Below are positions 56,413 through 64,000 of a stretch of DNA of 64,000 nucleotides, in pieces (position 1 is the stretch's first letter; each line of letters opens with the position of its first letter). The translations under genes were made by a program, and so were the position numbers. The notes below the pieces were generated by a model. It made no database searches and was not told where the DNA came from. It saw only the letters and a program-made list of their open reading frames with translations. The stretch comes from Plantibacter auratus (lineage in GTDB: Bacteria > Actinomycetota > Actinomycetes > Actinomycetales > Microbacteriaceae): assembly GCF_050587365.1 (NCBI RefSeq), contig NZ_JBOBFV010000004.1:332840-396839 (forward strand), written 5' to 3'.

Positions 56413-59400
56413 TCACGCCCGGACGAGCAGGGTCGAGGAGCCGTCTTCCAGCCGCCGCACCTCGATGCGTTCGCCGATGCGCTGCTTCATCTCCTCGACG
56501 TGGCTGACGACGCCGACGACGCGGCCGCCAGCCGAGAGCCGACCGAGTTCGGCCATCACGGTGTCGAGCGTCTCGGGGTCGAGGCTGCCGAACCCTTCGT
56601 CGACGAAGAGCGTGCCGAGCTCGACACCGCCGGCCTCGCCCGTCACGACGTCCGCCAGCCCGAGTGCGAGGCAGAGCGAGGCGTAGAACGTCTCGCCACC
56701 GGACAGCGACTTCGGATCGCGACGCCGGTCGGTCCGGTGATCGTGGACCGTGAGCGACAACCCGACGCGCTGGCTGCGGGAGGGTCCTTCCTTGACATCG
56801 CTGCGGACGAGCTCGTAGCGCCCGCCTGACATCGACTCCAGGCGCGCGTTCGCCGCCGCCACGACATCCTCGAAGCGGCGCAGCAGCACGTAGGTGCCGA
56901 GGGTGACCTTCGTGCTGTTCTCGCTGCCCGTGGCAGACACCACGTCGGCGAGGCGGACGACGGCCGCGGCCTCGCGGACCGCGTCGGCGTTCTCGTCGGC
57001 CGCCTCGGCGAGCGCCGTGCAGGCCGCCGCCGCGTTGGTCGCTCGTCGTGCGGAGACGGCGGCCGCCGCGGTCGCGATGCCTGCCGCCGCTTCGGCGTCG
57101 GCCAGTCGTCGGGCCGTCGCTTCGACGTCGGGTGCGGCGGTACCGGCGACTCCCGCGATGGCCGGGCTCGCGAGTGCTTCGGCGTTCGCGGTCGTGTGAC
57201 GCAGGTGGTCGGCCACCCGCGCCTCGGCGCTCGCCCGTTCGACCCCGTTCATGGCTGCGGCTTCCGCGGCCGCGCGGTCGGCGAACCCGGCCCGCTCGAG
57301 TGCCGCCTCCAGCTCGACCGCGCGCTCGGCGTCGCGCAGGCGCCGGTCAGCGACGGTCGCTCGTGCCGCCGCGAGCAGCGACAGCGAGGAGAGCTCGGCC
57401 TCGAGCATCGCGTCGAGCTCGGCAAGTGAAGCCGCTCGACCGGCGAGGACGCCGGCCACCTCGGCGCGGGCCTGCTCGTGGACGCGCTGCGCGGCGGCGA
57501 GCCGCTCGGTCAGTGTCGCCCGGGTGGCGGTGCGTTCCGACACCGCGACCACGCCGGCCAGGTGCTCCTCCGCGAGGCGTCCGGCCTCCGCGACCTCGGC
57601 GTCCGCCTCCTCGGCGATGACCACGGCCTCCGCGTGCTGCCGCTCGGCCTCCGCAGCGGCCGCATCGACGGCCGCCCGCGCAGCGACCGGGTCGAACCCG
57701 GCTGTCGCCGTCGTCGAAGCGTCGGTGGAGCCGGCCGCGGCAACGTCGCCCGGGTCGTCGGCCAGCGCGAGGAACTGCTCGACGAGGCGACGGCGCTCCG
57801 CCCGGGCGATGTCCCGGGCGCTCTGCGCCGACTGCATCCTCGCCTCGGCGTCGGCCCGCGCGACGGATGCCGCTTCGACCGCGTCCGCGTCGGGGTGGTC
57901 TCCGTCGAGCACCGCGGGCGCCGGATGGCTGAGCGAGCCGCAGACGCTGCACGGCTCGCCGTCCCGCAAGCCGGTGGCGAGTTCACCCGCCATGCCCTCG
58001 ATCCTCCGGAGGCGCAGCGACGTCTCGACGTCGATCGCCGCCTTCGCAGCCGTGGCGGCCTCGGTGACCTCGTCGGCGAGCCCCGCGAGGCGTTCGTCGG
58101 CCGCGTCCACCCGATCCAGCACCGCACGGCGTTCAGCCGCGCGCTCGACGGACCGGGCGGCCCTGGCCGACTCGGTGGCCGCACGCGAGGCGCGCTCCGG
58201 TGCCGAGCTGAGCGCTGCCCGGCGGGCGTCCCGTCGCGTCTGTTCCGCTGCGAGCTCGGCGAGCCGTTCGTCGACGGTCGCGAGCTCCTCGGCGAGTGCT
58301 GCGAGCGCGAGTTCCCGGTCGGCGTCGGCGGCTTCGAGGACGAGCACGGCCGCCATCGACGCTCGCTCGACGGTGAGGGATTCGCGGCGCGCGGTGACGG
58401 ACGCATCGTCGAGAGCGACGATCGCCTCGTCGGCCTGCTCCTCCATCGCGGCGAGCGACGCGATGGCATCCTGGAGCGCCGCCGATGCCGTGGCCGCTCC
58501 GGCGAGCGCGGACGCGACGGTGTCCGCCCGAGCCGCTGCCGCGATCCGTTCGGAGAGCCGCGCGACCGGTTCGTCGTCCACCGAGAGCAGCTCGCGCTCG
58601 GTCAGCAGCTCCGCGCGACGTTCGATGGACGCGAGCAGCGTCTGGGCCGCAGCGTGTTCGGTGCGAGCGCCCTCCAGGGCGACCCGCGCCTCCGAAGCGG
58701 TCGAGGCGTCGGCTGCGGCGTGGCGCTCGAGGACGGCGACGATGCGCGTGGCGTCACCGACGAGGTCTTCGGAATCGGGTTCGAGCGGGACCGCGAGAGT
58801 CGCGACGTCGGGGTCTGGGTCGGGCTCCGCAGCCGACGGATCTCCGGCAGTCGCGGGAGCACCTGACTCGGCATCGACCGCCGCTGGGACGTCCATCCCG
58901 GCCGGGGTGTCCGCTCCCTTGCCCGCGACGAGTTCCCGTGCGTCGTCGAGTTCGGCCGCTCCCGCGAACCGGGCGATCGCGCGGCCCAGCGCCTCTCGTG
59001 CGCCTTCGATGTCGCGTTGGGCCTGCCGACGTTGCTCGACGAGGTGCTTGGCGACCCGCTCGTAGTGCTCCGTCCCGAACAGGGACCGGAGCAGTTCGCT
59101 GCGCTCCTCACCGCCGGCGGCGAGGAACCTCGCGAACTCGCCCTGCGGGAGGACGATGGTCTGGACGAACTGTTCCCGGGTGAGACCGACGATCCGGCTG
59201 ATCTCAGGACCGATCTCCTGCGCGCGGGTCGACAGGGTCTCTCCGGCCAGTGCGTCGGGATCGGTCAGGCGGACGAGGGTGGCGCTCGCCTGCTGCGGGG
59301 TGAAGCCGGCACCGCGCTGCTTCGGCCGCTGGTAGGCCGGCGTCCGCCGCACCCGGTACACGCCGGATCCGGTCTCGAAGACGAGTTCCACGAACGGTTC

Positions 59401-59625
59401 CGTCCCGGGCTGCGCGTGGTGCGAGTGGAGGCGGTCCTTGCTGGCCCCGGTACCGGCCAGTTCGCCGTACAGCCCGAACACGATGGCGTCGATGATCGTG
59501 GACTTGCCGGCGCCGGTCGGTCCCTCCAGGAGGAACAGACCAGCCCGCCCGAGTTCGACGAAGTCGATGGTGTGCTCACCGGCGTACGGCCCGATGGCCT
59601 GCAGCGTGAGTCGGTGCAGGCGCAT
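56413..59625 (-). CDS. sbcC: SbcC nuclease subunit, SMC-like ATPase
   Basis: A 1070-residue SbcC/Rad50-family ATPase that works with SbcD to process DNA hairpins and ends. GPTGAGKSTIIDAIVFGLYG at residues 34-53 is Walker A. A long coiled coil follows, interrupted near residue 555 by GEPCSVCGSL, the zinc-hook CxxC that joins two molecules. The C-terminal part has the signature SLSGGETFYASLCLALG and Walker B LFVDEGFGSLD. The Ala/Glu-rich coil is longer than average. Its ATG overlaps the sbcD stop (TGATG), so the two are made together. Confidence 0.96.
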   Translation of the reverse strand: MRLHRLTLQAIGPYAGEHTIDFVELGRAGLFLLEGPTGAGKSTIIDAIVFGLYGELAGTGASKDRLHSHHAQPGTEPFVELVFETGSGVYRVRRTPAYQRPKQRGAGFTPQQASATLVRLTDPDALAGETLSTRAQEIGPEISRIVGLTREQFVQTIVLPQGEFARFLAAGGEERSELLRSLFGTEHYERVAKHLVEQRRQAQRDIEGAREALGRAIARFAGAAELDDARELVAGKGADTPAGMDVPAAVDAESGAPATAGDPSAAEPDPDPDVATLAVPLEPDSEDLVGDATRIVAVLERHAAADASTASEARVALEGARTEHAAAQTLLASIERRAELLTERELLSVDDEPVARLSERIAAAARADTVASALAGAATASAALQDAIASLAAMEEQADEAIVALDDASVTARRESLTVERASMAAVLVLEAADADRELALAALAEELATVDERLAELAAEQTRRDARRAALSSAPERASRAATESARAARSVERAAERRAVLDRVDAADERLAGLADEVTEAATAAKAAIDVETSLRLRRIEGMAGELATGLRDGEPCSVCGSLSHPAPAVLDGDHPDADAVEAASVARADAEARMQSAQSARDIARAERRRLVEQFLALADDPGDVAAAGSTDASTTATAGFDPVAARAAVDAAAAEAERQHAEAVVIAEEADAEVAEAGRLAEEHLAGVVAVSERTATRATLTERLAAAQRVHEQARAEVAGVLAGRAASLAELDAMLEAELSSLSLLAAARATVADRRLRDAERAVELEAALERAGFADRAAAEAAAMNGVERASAEARVADHLRHTTANAEALASPAIAGVAGTAAPDVEATARRLADAEAAAGIATAAAAVSARRATNAAAACTALAEAADENADAVREAAAVVRLADVVSATGSENSTKVTLGTYVLLRRFEDVVAAANARLESMSGGRYELVRSDVKEGPSRSQRVGLSLTVHDHRTDRRRDPKSLSGGETFYASLCLALGLADVVTGEAGGVELGTLFVDEGFGSLDPETLDTVMAELGRLSAGGRVVGVVSHVEEMKQRIGERIEVRRLEDGSSTLLVRA

Positions 59626-60794
59626 CAGGCACTCACCTCCGCGGCGAGTGCTGCCTCGTTCGCCGCCGCGATGAGCTCCCGCTCGCGAGTGGTCGCCGGT
59701 GCACCCGTCGCGTACTCGATGAACTCGGCGGTGACCTCGACCGGGTCGGAGACCGCCGTGACGGCTGCGGCGCGAGCCTCCTCGGAGCGGTTCGCCGGCG
59801 CGTGCGACCAGACGAGCAGGTGCGGGAAGCGCCGGGTCAGCGTCGCGTACAGCTCCGGTGGCCGGACGTCGTCGGTGACCGTGGCCCGCACCCAGGCGTC
59901 GACGGCGTCGTCTCCCGTGGGGCCCTGCAGCTCTGCGAGGGTTCCGGTGACGTCGACGAGCCGACGGGGCACCGGCGCCGGCAGCAGCTCCAGGTGCACG
60001 GAACCGTCGGCGGCGAGGTCGACCAGCACGCTCGACTTCACCTGGTTGCGTTCGGAGAAGGAGTAGGCGAGCGGCGAGCCGGAGTACCGCATGCGTTCGA
60101 CGCCCGTCGCGGCCCCGACGCGCTGCGCACCGTGGAGGTGGCCGAGCGCGACGTAGTCGAAGTCGTCGAACAGTTTGGCGGGCACCGCATCGACCCCGCC
60201 GATCCGGATGTCGCGTTCGCTGTCGCTCGCGAGACCACCGATGACGAAGGCGTGCGCGGCCACGACCGATCGGACCGTTCCGTGCTCGCGACGCTCCGCG
60301 AGATCGGTTCGGACGCGTTCGAGGGCTGCACCCATGACGGCGGCGTGCGACCGCGCGAGCGGCTGGTCGTCCGGGGCCAGCACCCCTCGTGCGGTGTCGG
60401 GGTCGAGGTAGGGCAGCGGGTAGAAGGCGACGGGCCCGTGTTCGTCGTCCACCAGGACCGGTTCGCCGACCCGCGCGAGGTCGGCTCTGATGTCGATCCC
60501 GTCGCGCAGCATGGCGGCGCCGAAACCGAGCCGGATGGCCGAATCATGGTTGCCCGGGGCGAGGATGACCCGGGTGCGGCCAGCAAGCCGCCCGAGCGAC
60601 TCCGACAGGAGCGTCACCGCCTCGACCGGCGGGATGGCGCGGTCGTAGATGTCTCCGGCGACGAGGAGGACGTCGACCTGGTGGTCCACGACCGTCTGCT
60701 CGAGGTGCGCCAGGAAGTCGCGTTGGAAGGGGAGCAGGTCGACCCCGTGCAGCGAACGGCCGAGGTGCCAGTCCGAGGTGTGGAGGATCCGCAT
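59625..60794 (-). CDS. sbcD: SbcD exonuclease
   Basis: A 389-residue calcineurin-like phosphoesterase, the Mre11 homolog. MRILHTSDWHLG begins at residue 1 with metal ligands D and H, VDVLLVAGDIYDRAIPP and VILAPGNHDSA follow, and DYVALGHLHGAQRV gives the later histidines. ATG 60794 starts exactly at the first strand; the extension to 60824 is not needed. First gene of the sbcD-sbcC pair. The next gene upstream on the strand, for HU, has its own hairpin. Confidence 0.96.
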   Translation of the reverse strand: MRILHTSDWHLGRSLHGVDLLPFQRDFLAHLEQTVVDHQVDVLLVAGDIYDRAIPPVEAVTLLSESLGRLAGRTRVILAPGNHDSAIRLGFGAAMLRDGIDIRADLARVGEPVLVDDEHGPVAFYPLPYLDPDTARGVLAPDDQPLARSHAAVMGAALERVRTDLAERREHGTVRSVVAAHAFVIGGLASDSERDIRIGGVDAVPAKLFDDFDYVALGHLHGAQRVGAATGVERMRYSGSPLAYSFSERNQVKSSVLVDLAADGSVHLELLPAPVPRRLVDVTGTLAELQGPTGDDAVDAWVRATVTDDVRPPELYATLTRRFPHLLVWSHAPANRSEEARAAAVTAVSDPVEVTAEFIEYATGAPATTRERELIAAANEAALAAEVSA

Positions 60795-60857
60795 GACAGC
60801 AATGCTAGGCCGAGCCGCCGACACCTCGCCGCACCCCGGACGGCACCCGGACGAACG

Positions 60858-60891
60858 ACAGCAGGGCGCCGCTCGCGCGACGCCCTGCTGT
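60858..60891 (-). terminator. Terminator hairpin of the HU gene
   Basis: ACAGCAGGGCG (60858-60868) and CGCCCTGCTGT (60881-60891) are perfect 11-bp arms with a 12-nt loop, 63 nt past the HU stop and before sbcD. Confidence 0.7.
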
Positions 60892-60954
60892 GTGGTCTGG
60901 ACCGACGGAGTGTCTCCGTGGTCCGAGTCCGTGCGGGCTGACGCCCGCGACGAC

Positions 60955-61236
60955 CTACTTGACGGAAGCCTTGAGCTTCGAGCCGGCGGTCACCTTGACG
61001 CGCTTGCCGGCCGGGATCTGGATCTCGGCGCCGGTCTGCGGGTTGCGGCCCGTGCGAGCGGCGGTGTCGGTCTGCTCGAAGGCGATCCAACCCGGGATCG
61101 AGACCTTGCCGCCCGTGGCGACGGTCTCAGCGACGGTGGTGAACAGCGCGTCGACAACGCTGCCGACGGTCGCCTGGCTCTGGCCGGTCGATGCGGCGAT
61201 GGCGGCGACGAGTTCGGTCTTGTTCAAATTTGCCAT
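60955..61236 (-). CDS. hup: HU-family DNA-binding protein
   Basis: A 93-residue histone-like protein of standard short HU length. MANLNKTELVAAIAASTGQS starts the helical base; VSIPGWIAFEQTDTAARTGRNPQTG contains the DNA-binding arm with the conserved RNPQTG tip; IPAGKRVKVTAGSKLKASVK ends it. It lacks the long Lys/Ala tail of mycobacterial HupB. ATG 61236 is preceded by GAGGAGG. The 203-bp upstream gap holds an AT-rich promoter region and a small palindrome (TCCGCGA-4-TCGCGGA, 61349-61366). Confidence 0.96.
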   Translation of the reverse strand: MANLNKTELVAAIAASTGQSQATVGSVVDALFTTVAETVATGGKVSIPGWIAFEQTDTAARTGRNPQTGAEIQIPAGKRVKVTAGSKLKASVK

Positions 61237-61439
61237 TGTGAGGGTCCTCCTCGGACGTTGCTGCAACGTACAGCTGATGTGTTGGTAGCGAAGGTGTCGC
61301 TGATACGGCACCAACTGGTCGGTGTGACCGCCTCGAATGTAGCAGCAATCCGCGAGATTTCGCGGATTTCTGCGCTCTACGCGGACAATCGGGCCTGCGT
61401 GTCGGTCGTTTCCCAGCTGGGAGCCGTCGGTGCGAGCGC

Positions 61440-62777
61440 TCAGCGGACCCCGATGACGCTGTGCCCGGCAGCTCGCGACAGCAACCACGCCTCGATCGTC
61501 GGGAAGAGGGTCAGGACGGCGATCGCGAGGAACGCGAACTGATACGGCAGCAGCTGGCCGCCACCGACCCCGTCCTCGAGGGAGAATCCGGTCGTCAGCA
61601 GGATCGCCCCGACGGCGACACCGAAGCCGCTCGCGACCTGTTGCAGGGTCGAGTTGAGCGTGTTCGCCCGAGACATCGCAGCGGATTCGACGTCGGCGAA
61701 CGTGATGGTGTTGTAAGCCGTGAAGCCGATCGACCGGGCGACCCCGCTGACGAAGAGCAGCATCGCCGTCAGCACGATCGACGTGTCAGCGGTGAGGAAC
61801 GCCATCCCGGCCATGCACAGGACCCCGATCAGGTTCGACGACACGAGCACCAGACGGAATCCGAACCGCCGCAGCATCCAGGTCGTCGCCGGTTTGATCG
61901 CGAGGTTTCCGGCGAAGAGGAAGAGCACCATCGAACCGGTCTGCACGGGCGTCCAGCCGAAGGCGTCCTGGAACAGCAGCGGCAGGAGGAAGGGGACGGC
62001 ACTGATCGTGAGCCGGTAAACGCTGCCGCCGGCGTTGGCCAGCCGGAAGGTCTCGATCCGCAGCGAGCGGAGGTCGACGAACGGGTGCGGGACACGGAAG
62101 AGGTGCCGGATCGCGAAAGCGAGCAGGACGACACCTGCTACGAGCGACCCGGCGAACCACCGTGCATCGAACCCGGCGCCGGACACCAGGGACGCCGCCA
62201 CGAGGAGCGACGCGAGCCCGACGCAGGCGAGCGACAGGCCGAGCCAGTCGAGCGGAGGCACCTCGTCGGCGGCGAAGTCGGGGACGATGCGGAGCGCCAC
62301 GATGAACGCGACGACACCAATCGGCACGTTGATGAGGAAGATCCAGTGCCAGGAGGCGTACTGGGTGATCACCCCACCGAGGAACGGCGCGATGATCGGG
62401 GCGGCGAGGGCCGGCCACGTCAGGAGGGCGATGGCCTGGATCAACCGCTCCTTGGGCGTCACCCGGAGCACGGCCAGGCGGCCGACCGGCACCATCAACG
62501 CCCCGCCGACACCCTGGAGCACCCGGAAGCCGACGAGCATCGGCAGGCTCGAGCTCAACGCACACAGCACGGAGGCGATCGTGAACACCGCGATCGCCAG
62601 TGCGAAGATGCGCTTGGCACCGAACCGGTCCGTCAGCCAACCGCTGACGGGGATGAGGACGGCCACCGTGAGCAGGAATGCGGTGACGGCGAGCCCGACG
62701 GCGGTCGACGAGGTACCGAGGTCCCGGGCGATACTCGGTGCGGCTGTGGTGAGGATGGTCCCGTCGAGGTTCTCCAT
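61440..62777 (-). CDS. MFS transporter, DHA2 (14-helix) drug-efflux type; true start upstream
   Basis: A transporter of the EmrB/QacA subfamily. The visible frame from ATG 62777 gives 445 residues: ENLDGTILTTAAPSIARDL is the DHA2 signature after helix 1, and SGWLTDRFGAKRIF follows. Most of helix 1 (AIALLVAGCFF) lies upstream of that ATG in the same frame, so the true start is earlier. No in-frame ATG, GTG or TTG precedes it. ATT 62858 has AAGGA 7 nt upstream and two CTG codons lie at 62834 and 62831. The substrate is unknown. The end of the rpsN operon, with its hairpin, lies upstream. Confidence 0.88.
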   Translation of the reverse strand: MENLDGTILTTAAPSIARDLGTSSTAVGLAVTAFLLTVAVLIPVSGWLTDRFGAKRIFALAIAVFTIASVLCALSSSLPMLVGFRVLQGVGGALMVPVGRLAVLRVTPKERLIQAIALLTWPALAAPIIAPFLGGVITQYASWHWIFLINVPIGVVAFIVALRIVPDFAADEVPPLDWLGLSLACVGLASLLVAASLVSGAGFDARWFAGSLVAGVVLLAFAIRHLFRVPHPFVDLRSLRIETFRLANAGGSVYRLTISAVPFLLPLLFQDAFGWTPVQTGSMVLFLFAGNLAIKPATTWMLRRFGFRLVLVSSNLIGVLCMAGMAFLTADTSIVLTAMLLFVSGVARSIGFTAYNTITFADVESAAMSRANTLNSTLQQVASGFGVAVGAILLTTGFSLEDGVGGGQLLPYQFAFLAIAVLTLFPTIEAWLLSRAAGHSVIGVR

Positions 62778-62891
62778 GAAGAAGCAGCCGGCGACCAGGA
62801 GGGCGATGGCTCGTTGCGTGCGGACGTCCAGCAGCGCCTCCTCGGTGGGTGTGGGAATCGTTCGATCCTTGCAGTTGTCGCCGACAACGCG

Positions 62892-62922
62892 AAAGGGCCG
62901 CCCGCGATGCGGACGGCCCTTT
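62892..62922 (-). terminator. Terminator of the rpmB-rpmG-rpsN operon
   Basis: 14-nt arms (62892-62905 and 62909-62922) with one wobble pair, loop of 3, outer AAAGGGCCG/CGGCCCTTT, 51 nt past the rpsN stop. Confidence 0.8.
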
Positions 62923-62972
62923 CGGTGTTGCGATGCTGTGTCAGCGGAATGTGAGCTCCGACTGAGCGGGTG

Positions 62973-63278
62973 TTACCAGCTCGACTTGCGGACGCCGGGC
63001 AGTTCGCCCTTGTGCGCCATGTCGCGGAAGCGAACGCGGCTGATGCCGAACTTCGAGAGGTTGCCTCGCGGGCGACCGTCGATCGCGTCGCGGTTGCGGA
63101 GGCGAACCGGCGAAGCGTTGCGAGGAAGCTTCTGGAGGCCGAGGCGAGCTGCTTCACGCGACTCGTCGGTCCCGGCGGGGTCGACGAGGGCCTTCTTCAG
63201 CTCGGCGCGCTTCGTGGCGTAGCGGTCGACGATAACCTTGCGCTGCTCGTTACGGGCGATCTTGCTCTTCTTAGCCAT
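62973..63278 (-). CDS. rpsN: Ribosomal protein uS14, zinc-free long form
   Basis: A 101-residue S14 protein of the 30S subunit head. MAKKSKIARNEQRK starts it and LPRNASPVRLRNRD followed by GRPRGNLSKFGISRVRFRD are the family core. It is the long form without the CxxC zinc ribbon of the short S14. It lies third after rpmB and rpmG, with 2 bp between rpmG and this ATG. In many actinobacteria the same trio is a Zur-controlled set of substitutes; here no Zur box is evident, so it may be the housekeeping copy. Confidence 0.96.
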   Translation of the reverse strand: MAKKSKIARNEQRKVIVDRYATKRAELKKALVDPAGTDESREAARLGLQKLPRNASPVRLRNRDAIDGRPRGNLSKFGISRVRFRDMAHKGELPGVRKSSW

Positions 63279-63280
63279 GT

Positions 63281-63448
63281 TTAGCGCTCCTCTCGGAATT
63301 CAACGTGCTTGCGCACTACGGGGTCGTACTTCTTGAGCACGAGACGGTCTGGGTTGTTGCGACGGTTCTTCTTGGTCACGTACGTGTAACCGGTACCAGC
63401 CGTCGAACGGAGCTTGATGATTGGACGGACGTCCTGCTGCTTAGCCAT
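63281..63448 (-). CDS. rpmG: Ribosomal protein bL33, zinc-free form
   Basis: A 55-residue bL33 protein of the 50S subunit. MAKQQDVRPIIKLRSTAGTG and YTYVTKKNRRNNPDRLVLKK are typical, and the two CxxC pairs of the zinc form are missing. The ATG overlaps the rpmB stop (TAATG), so coupling is likely. It ends VEFREER, followed 2 bp later by rpsN. Confidence 0.96.
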   Translation of the reverse strand: MAKQQDVRPIIKLRSTAGTGYTYVTKKNRRNNPDRLVLKKYDPVVRKHVEFREER

Positions 63449-63684
63449 TAGATCTTCACCCCACGAGCGAGAATGTCCTTGACGACGGATTCGATGCCAC
63501 GGGCGTCGATCACCTTGATGCCCTTGGCGGACACCTTCAGGGTGACGTTACGACGCAGCGAGGGCACGTAGTAGGTCTTCTTCTGCACGTTCGGGTCGAA
63601 GCGGCGCTTCGTGCGACGGTGCGAGTGCGAGATGTTGTGACCGAAGCCGGGAACGGCTCCTGTCACCTGGCACACTGCTGCCAT
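63448..63684 (-). CDS. rpmB: Ribosomal protein bL28
   Basis: A 78-residue bL28 protein of the 50S subunit. MAAVCQVTGAVPGFGHNISH and SHRRTKRRFDPNVQKKTYYV give the family. The first cysteine remains but the second of the CxxC pair is Thr, so zinc binding is not expected. ATG 63684 has a GAAGGAG site 6-7 nt upstream. It is the first gene of the rpmB-rpmG-rpsN operon. The 218-bp gap up to the rRNA terminator carries its promoter, and I see no Zur-type palindrome there. Confidence 0.96.
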   Translation of the reverse strand: MAAVCQVTGAVPGFGHNISHSHRRTKRRFDPNVQKKTYYVPSLRRNVTLKVSAKGIKVIDARGIESVVKDILARGVKI

Positions 63685-63902
63685 AGTAGTTTCTCCTTCA
63701 TTACCGCAGGGCGACTGCCCTGCCCAAGATCTCTTGTCGGCGTGCGCGATCCCCGTCGGCGTGAGCGGTGAGGGATCGTGGACACGATGTGGACATGGAG
63801 CGTCCACACCAAGGGTCAAGCGTACGCTGTGACCAGGCGTTTTGCAAATTCGTGTTTCTACCACTGAACGCGCTGCGCGTTCACGCACTGCGTGTTAACG
63901 CA

Positions 63903-63935
63903 AAATGGCCACCCAAGAACCTTGGGTGGCCATTT
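63903..63935 (-). terminator. rRNA operon terminator
   Basis: Perfect 15-bp arms (63903-63917 and 63921-63935, AAATGGCCACCCAAG and its complement) with a 3-nt loop, 11 nt past the 5S end. A short T-run follows on the minus strand. A second palindrome, GAACGCG-3-CGCGTTC, lies at 63866-63882. Confidence 0.85.
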
Positions 63936-63945
63936 CAACGAAGAA

Positions 63946-64000
63946 GTCCGGCGGTGTCCTACTCTCCCACAGGGTCCCCCCTGCAGTACCATCGGCGCAA
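63946..64000 (-). rRNA. rrf: 5S ribosomal RNA, 3' part
   Basis: Reading the minus strand, the sequence runs GCGCCGATGGTACTGCAGGG, then GGGAGAGTAGGACACCGCCGGAC (in two pieces). This is the conserved 3' half of actinobacterial 5S rRNA. The 5' half lies beyond the window, so an rRNA operon enters from the right. The exact 3' end is estimated to within a few bases. Confidence 0.93.

Noticed and set aside
57251..59065. 604-codon Ser/Ala-rich frame antisense to sbcC
   Set aside because: Simple Ser/Ala/Arg composition mirrors the Ala/Glu coiled-coil codons of sbcC; no motif.
61349..61366. TCCGCGA-4-TCGCGGA palindrome as a regulator site for HU
   Set aside because: It is more than 110 bp upstream of the HU start with no promoter element identified next to it; too weak to call a functional site.
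63685..63902. Zur box upstream of rpmB
   Set aside because: Searched by eye for a TGAnAA/TTnTCA-like palindrome and saw none; the only palindrome is GAACGCG-CTG-CGCGTTC at 63866, which is GC-rich and beside the rRNA terminator.

Overview
The window is high-GC actinobacterial DNA, most likely from a member of the Microbacteriaceae (Plantibacter or Curtobacterium-like; the genus is a guess). The signs are: the coproporphyrin-dependent heme genes in actinobacterial order, a DUF222/HNH endonuclease of the 13E12 type, many GTG and TTG starts, start/stop overlaps of the ATGA, GTGA and TGATG kinds, -10 boxes (TANNNT) lying 6-7 nt upstream of start codons, and dozens of copies of a short dispersed repeat with the core CTTCGACAGGCTCAGGGACC. 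No CRISPR array, prophage, insertion sequence or tRNA gene was seen. At the right edge lie the 3' end of a 5S rRNA gene and its terminator, on the minus strand.

Layout. (1) 1-9.6 kb: heme synthesis. On the minus strand run hemE-hemG, then three small envelope or membrane genes, then (past a plus-strand acetyltransferase) hemQ-hemH-hemC and the first codons of probably hemD. hemA lies on the plus strand. (2) 9.6-13 kb: repeat clusters, a DUF4190 membrane protein, an alpha/beta hydrolase with a Nudix hydrolase, and a class A beta-lactamase-like protein. (3) 13.3-15.6 kb: two divergent SDR dehydrogenases with a GntR regulator. (4) 15.7-23.4 kb: a tightly packed operon of a sugar ABC importer (binding protein and two permeases, no ATPase), NagZ-type GH3 hexosaminidase, BadF-type amino-sugar kinase, MurQ etherase and an RpiR regulator. 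This reads as a route for importing and recycling peptidoglycan amino sugars. (5) 23.4-34.4 kb: SDR/XRE regulator, alcohol dehydrogenase plus MFS exporter, a hypothetical protein with a GyrA-like tail, Nudix, AarF/UbiB kinase, amino-acid permease, GntR regulator, lipoprotein and a SnoaL-like protein. (6) 34.5-37.6 kb: DUF222/HNH gene flanked by repeat clusters, then a LacI regulator. (7) 38.2-39.6 kb: a zinc-response locus in which a perfect 21-bp Zur-type palindrome separates the zinc-free ribosomal protein bL36 paralog from a CobW-like protein without GTP-binding motifs. (8) 39.6-49.7 kb: LysR, two EamA transporters, SIMPL protein, flavin monooxygenase-like enzyme, CGNR regulator, DinB protein, a serine-hydrolase-fold lipoprotein with all catalytic motifs altered, DUF2470 and DUF4383 proteins. 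(9) 49.7-61.3 kb: heme oxygenase behind a DtxR/IdeR-type iron box, a hydrolase, a Pif1-like helicase, CopD-CtaG fusion, SbcC-SbcD nuclease and HU. (10) 61.4-64 kb: DHA2-type MFS transporter, then rpmB-rpmG-rpsN and the 5S rRNA end.

Iron and heme link the two ends of the window: heme is made by the left-hand genes and can be broken down for iron by the heme oxygenase at 49.7 kb. The main unexplained structure is the dispersed repeat. It clusters mostly at the 3' ends of genes, forms tandem arrays with 34-, 25- and 20-bp periods, forms long inverted pairs, and lies in frame inside several protein-coding genes.
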